5,798 bases of DNA from a bacterium (GCA_028869325.1 JAGWST010000443.1:1-5798); one strand, 5' to 3'; counted from the first letter of the stretch, positions 1-5,798 are shown. Notes: generated by a model not told the origin, from the letters alone. Numbers and translations: made by a program.

Positions 1-63
1 CACTCGAGCGCGCAGAACTTGAAGCACTACGTCTCGTGCGGGTACCTGACGCCGGGTACGTAG
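1..63 (+). CDS. C-terminal end of an unidentified protein (5' truncated)
   Basis: The first 60 bases read in frame 1 as 20 codons ending at a TAG at 61-63. The visible tail ends in KHYVSCGYLTPGT. Nineteen of the 20 codons end in G or C, which matches the third-position bias of the confident genes here. The other plus frame that stays open (frame 3) is rich in A/T-ending codons. The gene would converge on the permease gene that stops at 81, with a 17-bp gap typical of compact genomes. I do not recognise the family from so short a tail. Coding status is reasonably supported; function is unknown. Confidence 0.45.
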   Translation, partial: HSSAQNLKHYVSCGYLTPGT

Positions 64-80
64 GCGAGGCGCAAGGCTCT

Positions 81-980
81 CTAGGAGTCGGCGCGGGCCG
101 CCTCGGTCGAGGGGAGGCTCGTGCCGGATAGAGCGAAGGCGACGCCGGCGAGGACGAGGGCCGCGCCGAGAGCGTCTTGGACGGTGAAGCGCTCCCCCGC
201 CAGGGCGACGCCCACGATCACCGCGATCACGGGAATCATCAGCCCATTGAGTCCCACGACCGATGCCGGCAAGCGGCGCAGCAGGAGATAGTTGAGCAGG
301 AAGCCGATGCCGCTGCCGAAGATCGCCAAGTAGCTGAGCGCCGCCAGCGAAGGCCAAGCAAGGGCGCGCGCGCTGTGCGGCTCGACGGCGAAGCCGAGCA
401 CGGTGAAGACGATACCCGAGAGCAGCATTGCCGGGGGAATCACGACCAAGGGCTCGGCATGCTGTTGATGGCGCTTCACGTAGACGTTGCCATAGGCGGC
501 GAGGAGTGACGCCGCCAACGCCTCGACGATGCCCACCAGGGTGCCGCGCTCGCTGCCGGAGAGCGAGATGGCGGCCACGCCCACCAGCGCCAGCAGCGAG
601 CCGGTGATCTTGCGCACCGAGAGGCTCTCGCCCGCCATGAAGTATGCGAAGATCATGATCCAGAACGGCGAGGTGCCGAAGAGCACGGCCGTCAGCCCCG
701 AGGTGATGTGCTCCTCGGAGAGGTAGACCAGGGCGTAGTTGATCCCGAAGAGCGCGAATGCCGTCACCGCCACGACCTTCCAAGCGTTATCGCCGCGCGG
801 CAGGCCGGCGCCATTGATCCGCCCCAGCCATAAGACGAAGAGGCCGGCGATGAGGTAGCGCAGCCCGACGCCTTGCAGCGGCGGCATGTACACCAGAGCC
901 CATTTGATCGCCAGCCACGTGGTGCTCCAGATCAGCACCAGCAATGCATACGCGGCGAACGTTCGCGTGCGCTCGCTCAC
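81..980 (-). CDS. EamA/DMT-family permease (second gene of operon)
   Basis: This 299-residue polytopic membrane protein has the duplicated architecture of the drug/metabolite transporter superfamily: two EamA repeats at roughly residues 9-140 and 150-285, with about ten hydrophobic segments. The N-terminal segment has the familiar WSTTWLAIK pattern. Each repeat keeps a Gly-Glu pair before its last helix (residues 117-118 in AGESLS and 262-263 in AGERFT), followed by a G-x-x-L-x-L-x-G-V-type helix. The start is GTG (978-980). A GAGG motif about 11 nt upstream lies just after the stop of the preceding permease gene, 15 nt away, so the two genes are almost certainly co-transcribed. DMT proteins of this type are inner-membrane carriers, usually exporters of amino acids or small metabolites. 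The substrate cannot be read from sequence. Confidence 0.93.
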   Translation of the reverse strand: MSERTRTFAAYALLVLIWSTTWLAIKWALVYMPPLQGVGLRYLIAGLFVLWLGRINGAGLPRGDNAWKVVAVTAFALFGINYALVYLSEEHITSGLTAVLFGTSPFWIMIFAYFMAGESLSVRKITGSLLALVGVAAISLSGSERGTLVGIVEALAASLLAAYGNVYVKRHQQHAEPLVVIPPAMLLSGIVFTVLGFAVEPHSARALAWPSLAALSYLAIFGSGIGFLLNYLLLRRLPASVVGLNGLMIPVIAVIVGVALAGERFTVQDALGAALVLAGVAFALSGTSLPSTEAARADS

Positions 981-995
981 GGCGCGCTCAACCTC

Positions 996-1928
996 TCATC
1001 GCTCCGCGCGGACGGCATGCTGTGTCCAGAGCCGGGTCAGCGAGAAGCGCACCAAGTACTGCGAGGCCACCAGCCCCGCGATGCAGATTGCCGCACCCAG
1101 GATCTCATAGCCGGTGACCGGCATACGCAGCAAGGCGACGCCTGCGAAGCCGGCGACGACCGGCACGCCGAAGTTGAAGAGCGAGGCCGGTCCGGCACCG
1201 AGCTTGGCGATGCCCCAGTTCCACAACGGGTAGCCGATCAGCATCGAAAAGATCGTCGCGTAGCCGAACAGCAGCCAGTCGACCGTCGTGACTCTGGCGA
1301 AGTCTTGGTGCGCTAGCGACCAGAGGCCGCCCGGCACGAGCATCGCCGCACCGATCGCCATCGTCAAGGCGAGCACCGAGGTCGGTGAGTAGCGCTCGAG
1401 CAGCCGCGCCGCGAAGACGTTGTAACCGGCGAAGATGACTGCCGCGCAGATGGTGAGCGTGTCGCCGATGCGAAAGCTCGCGCGTCCGTTAAAGGCGCCT
1501 TCGAAGACGGCCACCCCCAGCAGAGCGATCAGCGCGCCGACCCAGCGTCCGCCGCGCGAGCGCTCCGCTCCCGTGGCCACGGCGAGCATGAGGGTGAAGA
1601 CGGGGGCGAGCGAGGTCAGCAGCGCCGAGGCGAAGGCGGTGGTGTGTGCCAGTCCGATCACGTAGAAGTATTGGTAGATGCCATAGCCGCAGGCGCCGCA
1701 GATCACGAACGCCGGAACGTCGCGCCGCTCGATGCGCAGCGAGCCTCCGGTGGCGCGGGCCAGGCCGATCGCTATCGGCACCATGACGATGAAGCGCAAG
1801 GTGGTGAAGCCCAGCGGGTTCCAGTCGGTGAAGGCAGCCTTCATGGCAACGGAGTTGAAGCCCCAGAACAGCACCACGGCGATGAGGGCGAGGTAGACGA
1901 TCCAGCGGGGCGTAGCGGTAGGGGCCAT
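996..1928 (-). CDS. EamA/DMT-family permease (first gene of operon)
   Basis: This 310-residue protein has about ten hydrophobic segments and two EamA repeats (about residues 9-142 and 152-292). Its N-terminal segment contains FWGFNSVAMK, the WG..F-type motif common in DMT carriers. The first repeat has an acidic residue at the usual place (E122, in TGAERS). The second repeat reads LLRMPVTGYEI where the family normally has a Gly-Glu pair, so that acidic position looks replaced. The protein is clearly different from the permease encoded next to it, not a recent tandem copy. The ATG at 1926-1928 lacks a good Shine-Dalgarno. The gene is transcribed divergently from lysR across 72 bp, which makes it a plausible LysR target. 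It is likely an inner-membrane metabolite exporter of unknown substrate. Confidence 0.93.
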   Translation of the reverse strand: MAPTATPRWIVYLALIAVVLFWGFNSVAMKAAFTDWNPLGFTTLRFIVMVPIAIGLARATGGSLRIERRDVPAFVICGACGYGIYQYFYVIGLAHTTAFASALLTSLAPVFTLMLAVATGAERSRGGRWVGALIALLGVAVFEGAFNGRASFRIGDTLTICAAVIFAGYNVFAARLLERYSPTSVLALTMAIGAAMLVPGGLWSLAHQDFARVTTVDWLLFGYATIFSMLIGYPLWNWGIAKLGAGPASLFNFGVPVVAGFAGVALLRMPVTGYEILGAAICIAGLVASQYLVRFSLTRLWTQHAVRAER

Positions 1929-1930
1929 CG

Positions 1931-1960
1931 TTGTCTAGCATAGTCTTCGGCTGCTATAAT
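1931..1960 (+). promoter_or_regulatory. Extended -10 promoter for lysR
   Basis: A perfect TATAAT lies at 1955-1960, preceded by TG at 1952-1953 to give the extended form TGCTATAAT. A partial -35, TTGTCT (4 of 6 matches to TTGACA), lies at 1931-1936 with an 18-bp spacer. Transcription would begin near 1967, leaving a leader of about 34 nt before the lysR ATG. The -35 overlaps the leader of the divergent permease gene, so a protein bound here could affect both directions. Confidence 0.65.
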
Positions 1961-1976
1961 GTAAATGTTCAATAAC
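1953..1976. promoter_or_regulatory. Possible LysR operator (imperfect inverted repeat)
   Basis: GCTAT at 1953-1957 and ATAAC at 1972-1976 form an imperfect inverted repeat (4 of 5 pairs) around an AT-rich 14-bp centre. The repeat overlaps the -10 element of the lysR promoter. That placement would suit autorepression, which is common for LysR regulators. The arms are short, so the match could be chance. Confidence 0.25.
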
Positions 1977-2000
1977 TAGCAGAGAGCATAAGCAAAGCCG

Positions 2001-2903
2001 ATGAATACCAGTCACCTTCGCGCAGCCGTCGAGGTCGCGCACGCAGGAAGCTTCACTCGGGCGGCCGAGGCGCTCGGCCTGACCCAAGCGGCCGTCTCGC
2101 AGCACGTCGCCGCCCTCGAGCGCAAGCTGGGGACACCGCTCTTCGATCGCATCCGGCGCCGCGTCGTGCCGACGGCCGCCGGCTTGGCCTTCATCGAGCG
2201 CGCCCAACGAGCCCTCGCCGAGCTGGACGACGGCACCATTGCCGTCGAGTCGCTGGTCCGCGGGGAGGGCGGCACGCTGCGGGTGGCCTCACTCCAATCG
2301 GTCGCCGGGCGGCTCCTGCCGCGTGTCGCGCTGGCCTTCCGCGGCCTGCACCCGCGTGTCGATCTCAAGCTCTACGAGGGTGAGGACGACGAGGTCGCGC
2401 GTTGGCTCGGCGACGGGACGGCGGATGTCGGCTTTGTGGAAGGCACCTGCGGCGAGATCGAAGCCGACGTCACGCCGCTCTTCACCGAGGATCTGCAGCT
2501 CGCCGTGCACCCGGGCCACCCCCTCGCGCGCCGGCGCCGCGTCTCGCTACGGGCCGTGGCCGGCGAAGCCTTTGCCTACAACGGCGACGGGCACTGTTCG
2601 ACGATCCAGTCGCGCGCGTTCGACGCCCTGGGCATCAAGCCTCCGGTGGCCGTGCGTTGCTCCAATCTGACGACGATGGGCGGCTTCGTGCAGGCCGGCC
2701 TCGCCGTAGCGCTGGTGCCGCGGCTCTGCGTTCCGCTTTTGGGCGACGTCGTGGCGGTGGATGTAAGCGAGCCGCGGCTGACCCGCACGATTGGAATCGC
2801 GACGCCGCGCGACCGCTTTCGGGCGCCCAGCGTGATCGCGTTCATCGAGGTCGTGAAGCGCACGGTTCCCGAGTTCGTGAAGCGCACGGCGATCGCCGTT
2901 TAG
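2001..2903 (+). CDS. LysR-family transcriptional regulator
   Basis: This 300-residue protein has the standard LysR-type length and layout. An N-terminal winged helix-turn-helix covers residues 1-60, with the signature SFTRAAEALGLTQAAVSQHV (residues 17-36) and the wing segment GTPLFDR. A linker helix follows to about residue 88, then a periplasmic-binding-protein-like effector domain begins with GTLRVAS (about residue 91) and runs to about 290. The ATG at 2001 gives the usual short leader before the helix-turn-helix, so the start is well placed; AGAGAG at 1981-1986 is too far upstream to be an ideal ribosome site. The gene is divergent from the permease operon and only 2 bp upstream of the FUSC gene. 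It therefore probably controls one or both in response to a small ligand, plausibly the exported compound. The ligand is not identifiable. Confidence 0.96.
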   Translation: MNTSHLRAAVEVAHAGSFTRAAEALGLTQAAVSQHVAALERKLGTPLFDRIRRRVVPTAAGLAFIERAQRALAELDDGTIAVESLVRGEGGTLRVASLQSVAGRLLPRVALAFRGLHPRVDLKLYEGEDDEVARWLGDGTADVGFVEGTCGEIEADVTPLFTEDLQLAVHPGHPLARRRRVSLRAVAGEAFAYNGDGHCSTIQSRAFDALGIKPPVAVRCSNLTTMGGFVQAGLAVALVPRLCVPLLGDVVAVDVSEPRLTRTIGIATPRDRFRAPSVIAFIEVVKRTVPEFVKRTAIAV

Positions 2904-2905
2904 AT

Positions 2906-5071
2906 ATGCTGCGAAAGATCGTGCAGGGGACGATGCGCTTCGATCGTTCCGCGATCGAGCTCGGTTTGAGCCTTCGCTGCACGATCGGCGTCGCGATCCC
3001 GTTGCTGCTGGGGCTGTTGGCCGGCAATGCGGCGTATGGCCTCTCGGCGGCGGTCGGCGCGCTCATCGCGGGCTTTGCGTCGATGCAGGGCGTCTATCGG
3101 ACGCGTGCGGCTGCCATGCTGATCACCAGCGGCGCAATGGCGGTCTCCACGTTCGTGGGCGGTCTGGTGGGGCACTCCACGGCGGCAGTAGCCTGCGCGA
3201 CGGCGCTGTGGGCCTTCGCCTACGGCCTGCTGGCGTCGTTGGGTCCCTCGGCAGCGGCGGTCGGTTTGAACTCGGTGGTGGCGCTGGTCATCTACAGCGA
3301 TTTCCAGCTGACGCCCGAGCAGGCTGCGCTGCAGTCGTTGCTGCTCCTCGCCGGGGGTGGGCTGCAGACGCTGCTGCTGGTGCTGGTCTGGCCGCTGCGC
3401 CGCTTCTCGGCCGAGAGGCATGCATTGGCTGGCGCCTTTCGCGTCTTGGCGTCCTATGCGCGCGACGCCTCGGCGCGGAGCGTGGCCTCGCCAGACCACC
3501 GGTCACTGAGCACGGTGCGCGAGACGCTCTCGGATCCGCAGCCGTTCGCGCGCCGCGGGGAGATCGCGGCCTTCCAAGCGCTGCTGGACGAAGCGGAGCG
3601 CGTTCGCACGGGCCTGGCGGCTCTCGCGCGCGACCACCAGCGGCTGCTGGAGGCGGGAGCGGCAACGGCGGCCCAGGCCGTCACCGCGTTGCTAGGGGGC
3701 GCCGCGACGATCTTGGACGAGCTGGCGGCCGCGCTCGACGAGGGGCGTGCGCCGGCCGATCTGCCCAGCGTGTGGCCGGCGCTCGACGCGGCGATCGGCG
3801 CGCTCCAAGCGGCGCAGGATACCGGGTCCGAGGCGCCGCCGGCGCTTGCGGAGCTGGGCCTCGCCGTCGCCCACGGCCAAGCGATGCTGGGCCGGCTGCG
3901 CGCCGCGCGTCGCATCGCCGAGGTACCCGCCGCGGCATCGAGCACGCCCTCGATCCGGCGCCGCGGCTCCAGGCCCAGGGTGATCATCCAAGTCTCCGAT
4001 GCGCTCCAGACGCTCCGCGCCAATACGCGGCCCAGCTCCGCCTACTTTCAGCACGCGCTGCGCATGGCGATCGCGCTGGCGGTGGCGACGCTGGGCGATC
4101 GCCTGTTGCCGCTGCAGCGCGGCTACTGGGTGCCGATGACGGCCGTGCTGGTGCTGCGCCCGGACTTTGCCACCACCTTTGTACGCGGTGCGAGCCGTCT
4201 GATCGGAACGCTGGCCGGAGCGGCGCTAGCCACGTTGATCGCGGCGGCGCTCAGACCCGGACCCGGGATGCTGGTCGCACTGGCCATCGTCTTCGCCTGG
4301 CTCGGCTACGCCGTGATCCGCGCCAACTACGCCGTCTACACGATGACCGTGACCGCGTACGTCGTCTTCCTGCTCGCCTTGATCGGCCTGCCGGAGATCG
4401 CGGGCGTCTACGACCGCATCGCGGCGACGCTGATCGGCGGTCTCCTCGCGTTGCTCGCGTACACCGTCATGCCGACCTGGGAGTCGGGGCGCGCGCCGGC
4501 GCAGCTGGCCGATCTGCTGGACGCTCAACGCCGCTACGCGTCGTTGCTGCTTGGCGCCTATACGCATCCGCAGGAACGGGATGCGGCGGCCATCCGCGAG
4601 GCGCAACGGGCCGCATGGACCGCGCGCTCCAACGCGGAGGCATCGGTGGATCGCATGCTCGGAGAGCCGTCACGCACGCACGACATCGATGCGACCGTTG
4701 CCTTGAGTCTGCTGGCCAGCTCGAAGCGCTACGGATTCGCCTCGCTGATGCTGCATGCCCATCTGGCCGACGCGGCGGTGGTCGCGCGCCCGCAGCTTCG
4801 GGAGCTCGCAGAGCAGCTCGACGGCGCGATGCGGGTGCTGGCTCAAGCGTTGCGTGAGCATATGGCGCCCGCCCCGCTACCGCCCCTGCGCAAGATACAG
4901 TCGGCGCTGGCGGATGCGCTGCGGCGGGATTCCGACCCCGACTCGACCGTTCTCGCCTCGGAGACCGACCTACAAGTCGATAGCATCGATACGATGGCGG
5001 AGTTGTTGGCGCCGACGCTGGCGCAGCGCCGTCCATGGTGGATGCCACGTGCGCTGGGAGCACACGGTTGA
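2906..5071 (+). CDS. FUSC-family inner-membrane transporter (aromatic acid exporter/YccS-like)
   Basis: This 721-residue protein has the two-bundle FUSC architecture. A first membrane bundle (about residues 20-165) ends at WPLRRF. A long, mostly helical soluble region covers 165-380. A second bundle (383-522) has the family hallmarks HALRMAIAL, GYWVPMTAVLVLRPDF and RGASRLIGTLAG, and is followed by a C-terminal soluble region of about 200 residues. The length is close to YccS-type proteins and somewhat longer than AaeB. FUSC proteins include aromatic carboxylic acid efflux pumps (AaeB) and poorly defined members (YccS, YhfK), so export of an organic acid is a reasonable but unproven role. No AaeA-like membrane-fusion partner is present. 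The ATG at 2906 lies 2 bp after the lysR stop and has no Shine-Dalgarno, suggesting coupled translation. An alternative ATG at 2933 (codon 10) has AGGGG only 3 nt away. The reading frame is open upstream to 2402, but that part overlaps lysR and is not coding. Confidence 0.93.
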   Translation: MLRKIVQGTMRFDRSAIELGLSLRCTIGVAIPLLLGLLAGNAAYGLSAAVGALIAGFASMQGVYRTRAAAMLITSGAMAVSTFVGGLVGHSTAAVACATALWAFAYGLLASLGPSAAAVGLNSVVALVIYSDFQLTPEQAALQSLLLLAGGGLQTLLLVLVWPLRRFSAERHALAGAFRVLASYARDASARSVASPDHRSLSTVRETLSDPQPFARRGEIAAFQALLDEAERVRTGLAALARDHQRLLEAGAATAAQAVTALLGGAATILDELAAALDEGRAPADLPSVWPALDAAIGALQAAQDTGSEAPPALAELGLAVAHGQAMLGRLRAARRIAEVPAAASSTPSIRRRGSRPRVIIQVSDALQTLRANTRPSSAYFQHALRMAIALAVATLGDRLLPLQRGYWVPMTAVLVLRPDFATTFVRGASRLIGTLAGAALATLIAAALRPGPGMLVALAIVFAWLGYAVIRANYAVYTMTVTAYVVFLLALIGLPEIAGVYDRIAATLIGGLLALLAYTVMPTWESGRAPAQLADLLDAQRRYASLLLGAYTHPQERDAAAIREAQRAAWTARSNAEASVDRMLGEPSRTHDIDATVALSLLASSKRYGFASLMLHAHLADAAVVARPQLRELAEQLDGAMRVLAQALREHMAPAPLPPLRKIQSALADALRRDSDPDSTVLASETDLQVDSIDTMAELLAPTLAQRRPWWMPRALGAHG

Positions 5072-5084
5072 CGTTTCGTCTAGG

Positions 5085-5363
5085 CTAAAAGAGCCCGCCG
5101 AGGTCGACGAAGCCGGGTAGGTATTGAAGCGGCGTGGTCTCTGCGCCGAAGAACCACTCCAGCGGCTGCCCGTAGGCGTCGGCGAGATCGCGCAGCTCGT
5201 CCTCGTCGAGCGCCAGCGTCCCCGCCTCCGCGGCGGCGAGGCGCTCCTCCTCGACATCGGCCGCGTCGCAGGCCTCTTCCAGGGCGAGCCCGCACTGCAC
5301 GCGTGCGCTCATCAAGCGCTCGCCGACGACTTTGAGTATCTCGCTCCGATCACGCTCCGCCAT
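5085..5363 (-). CDS. Small acidic XRE-family helix-turn-helix protein
   Basis: This 92-residue protein is built around a Cro/C1-type helix-turn-helix (about residues 14-70): VGERLMSARVQCGLALEEA, then VEEERLAAAEAGT, then LRDLADAYG and LEWFFG. It resembles XRE domains that end in a short aromatic segment. The start at 5363 is chosen because GGAGGG (5375 to 5370) sits 6 nt upstream; an ATG at 5405 would add 14 residues but has no comparable ribosome site. By count the protein has 21 Asp/Glu and 7 Lys/Arg, and the presumed recognition helix is acidic, which is odd for a DNA binder. It lies 56 bp downstream of a carboxylase gene end on the same strand, so it may have been the last gene of that operon. 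It converges with the FUSC gene across 13 bp. A transcriptional regulator is the default call; a protein-interaction role is possible. Confidence 0.85.
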   Translation of the reverse strand: MAERDRSEILKVVGERLMSARVQCGLALEEACDAADVEEERLAAAEAGTLALDEDELRDLADAYGQPLEWFFGAETTPLQYLPGFVDLGGLF

Positions 5364-5369
5364 GCCTGG

Positions 5370-5375
5370 CCCTCC
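5370..5375 (-). promoter_or_regulatory. Shine-Dalgarno of the XRE-like gene
   Basis: GGAGGG on the minus strand lies 6 nt before the ATG at 5363-5361. It is the clearest ribosome-binding site in the window and decides the start of this gene in favour of the 92-residue form. Confidence 0.75.
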
Positions 5376-5419
5376 ACAGACGTATTTGCCCGGCGATGGG
5401 TCCATTCACCGCAAACATG

Positions 5420-5659
5420 CTACATCCGAAAGACCCCGAAGCGAACGGCCGTGGAGGGGGCGTGCGCCGCGGCCTGCAGGCCGAGGGCCAGGACGCGACG
5501 CGTATCGAGCGGATCGATGATGCCGTCGTCCCAGAGGCGCGCCGTCGAGTAGTAGGGGCTGCCTTCGCGCTCGTACTTCTCCAGGATCGGCGCCTCGAAC
5601 GCTGCCCGCTGCTCCGGGCTCAGGTCGCCCTTCACGGTGGAGAGCACACTGGCCGCCTG
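5420..5659 (-). pseudogene. mccB: C-terminal fragment of methylcrotonyl-CoA carboxylase carboxyltransferase (beta) subunit
   Basis: The minus frame ending at TAG (5422-5420) encodes 79 residues starting QAASVLSTVK and ending STARLWDDGIIDP...TRRVLALGL...RFGVFRM. This is the characteristic C-terminus of biotin-dependent methylcrotonyl-CoA (or the related geranyl-CoA) carboxylase carboxyltransferase subunits, which transfer carboxyl from biotin to the acyl-CoA in leucine or isoprenoid breakdown. Propionyl-CoA carboxylase ends differently. Family members are about 530 residues, so some 450 N-terminal residues are missing. Family members have a GGEQAAS-like segment at the point where homology begins, but upstream of it the DNA encodes a ketoacyl synthase in another frame. 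The fragment is therefore broken in this sequence, either truly or by a false join. Identification of the tail is confident; pseudogene status depends on the junction being real. Confidence 0.85.
5652..5659. other. Junction between fabF-like and mccB-like sequence, 8-bp shared stretch
   Basis: On the minus strand CAGGCGGC serves both sides. It reads as the end of the ketoacyl synthase ITGG in one frame and as the start of the carboxylase QAA in a frame shifted by one base. Homology to one family stops and to the other begins within these 8 bases, so this is the breakpoint of a microhomology join or of a chimeric read or assembly. Confidence 0.75.
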
Positions 5660-5798
5660 TGATGGCCGCGTCAAGATAGCCGCCCCGGATCATTCGATAT
5701 GCCTCACCCACCGCATGGCTTCCCGACGCGCACGCGCTGGTGGTCGTCAGGTTGGCGCCGCGCGCGCCGTAGCGAATCGCGATATGGCCGGGCGCGAG
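5652..5798 (-). CDS. fabF: Beta-ketoacyl-ACP synthase II (FabF-like), internal fragment
   Basis: The minus strand from the right edge reads LAPGHIAIRYGARG, then a segment with the motif SACASGSHAVGEA, then YRMIRGGYLDAAITGG. This is the thiolase-fold nucleophile region of condensing enzymes: the Cys in SACASG (codon 5732-5730) accepts the acyl chain, and the following helix and the strand ending in a Gly-Gly are typical of FabF, about residues 155-205 of a 410-residue enzyme. FabF condenses malonyl-ACP with acyl-ACP in cytoplasmic fatty acid elongation. The catalytic His residues, which lie later in the protein, are absent because the frame runs into carboxylase DNA. The open frame continues as unrelated out-of-frame sequence to a stop at 5406. 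The N-terminus is beyond the window. A related synthase of a polyketide-type system is possible but FabF fits best. Confidence 0.8.

Larger units (their letters stand above)
1929..2000. promoter_or_regulatory. Divergent intergenic control region, permease operon / lysR
   Basis: This 72-bp segment separates the permease operon from lysR. Its right two-thirds is strikingly AT-rich compared with everything else in the window, which fits a shared regulatory region. It contains a well-formed plus-strand promoter (1931-1960). Toward the permeases I see only weak candidates: TTGAAC (1972 to 1967) has no -10 at proper spacing. CTAGCA occurs twice in direct orientation (1935-1940 and 1976-1981), 41 bp apart, close to four helical turns. 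LysR-type proteins typically bind such divergent regions; binding here is inferred. Confidence 0.7.

Noticed and set aside
42..59. Hairpin GTACC...GGTAC near the end of the left-edge gene as a terminator
   Set aside because: The stem is only 5 bp with an 8-nt loop and no T-run follows.
2402..2905. Open upstream extension of the FUSC reading frame, giving an 889-residue protein
   Set aside because: It lies wholly within lysR in another frame, is Arg-rich and low-complexity, and has no family resemblance. The frame is open only because high GC makes stops rare.
3208..4857. Long plus-strand open frame of 549 codons inside the FUSC gene
   Set aside because: It is a GC-driven shadow rich in Arg, Gly and Ala, with no recognisable domain. 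The FUSC frame has clear motifs throughout the same DNA.
5083..5095. GGCT-AAAAG-AGCC hairpin between the convergent FUSC and XRE genes as a bidirectional terminator
   Set aside because: The stem is 4 bp and overlaps the end of the XRE gene; no T-tract follows on either strand.
5364..5405. N-terminal extension of the XRE-like protein from an ATG at 5405
   Set aside because: The extension has no proper ribosome site, and the extra 14 residues (Pro/Gly-rich) lie before a start with a strong Shine-Dalgarno at ideal spacing.
5406..5711. A 101-residue minus-strand protein starting at GTG 5711
   Set aside because: Its first 20 residues are FabF sequence whose frame continues upstream, and the rest is out-of-frame translation of the carboxylase tail. 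It is a by-product of the junction, not a gene.
1..5798. CRISPR arrays, insertion sequences, tRNA genes, retron-like or phage genes
   Set aside because: I saw no regularly spaced repeats, terminal inverted repeats, transposase or reverse transcriptase motifs, or tRNA-like folds on either strand.

Overview
This is a gene-dense window of high-GC bacterial DNA (about two-thirds G+C by eye, with third codon positions almost all G or C). No ribosomal RNA, tRNA or other taxonomic marker is present, so the host cannot be named from this sequence. An uncultured high-GC soil-type bacterium is plausible, but that is a guess. Genes at both edges are cut, so the window may be a short contig or a slice of one.

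Layout. Bases 1-63 hold the last 20 codons of an unidentified plus-strand gene. It converges on a two-gene minus-strand operon (1928 to 81) encoding two different ten-helix EamA/DMT-family permeases. A 72-bp AT-rich intergenic region (1929-2000) separates this operon from a divergent plus-strand unit. That unit is a LysR-type regulator (2001-2903) followed after 2 bp by a 721-residue FUSC-family membrane protein (2906-5071). The intergenic region carries a good extended -10 promoter firing toward lysR. The likely logic is a LysR-controlled efflux locus with exporters on both sides of the regulator. The substrate is unknown; aromatic or other organic acids are a family-based guess for the FUSC protein.

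A convergent minus-strand gene (5363 to 5085) encodes a very acidic 92-residue XRE-fold protein with a strong Shine-Dalgarno. Upstream of it on the same strand is the C-terminal tail of a methylcrotonyl-CoA carboxylase carboxyltransferase subunit (5659 to 5420).

Main anomaly. The sequence entering from the right edge (5798 to about 5652) is not carboxylase. It encodes the active-site region of a FabF-type beta-ketoacyl-ACP synthase, including the nucleophile motif SACASG. It joins the carboxylase tail out of frame across a shared 8-bp stretch at 5652-5659. This is either a real microhomology rearrangement that breaks both genes or, more probably, a chimeric read or assembly join close to the sequence end. 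I found no CRISPR array, insertion sequence, RNA gene or clearly new defence or biosynthetic system.
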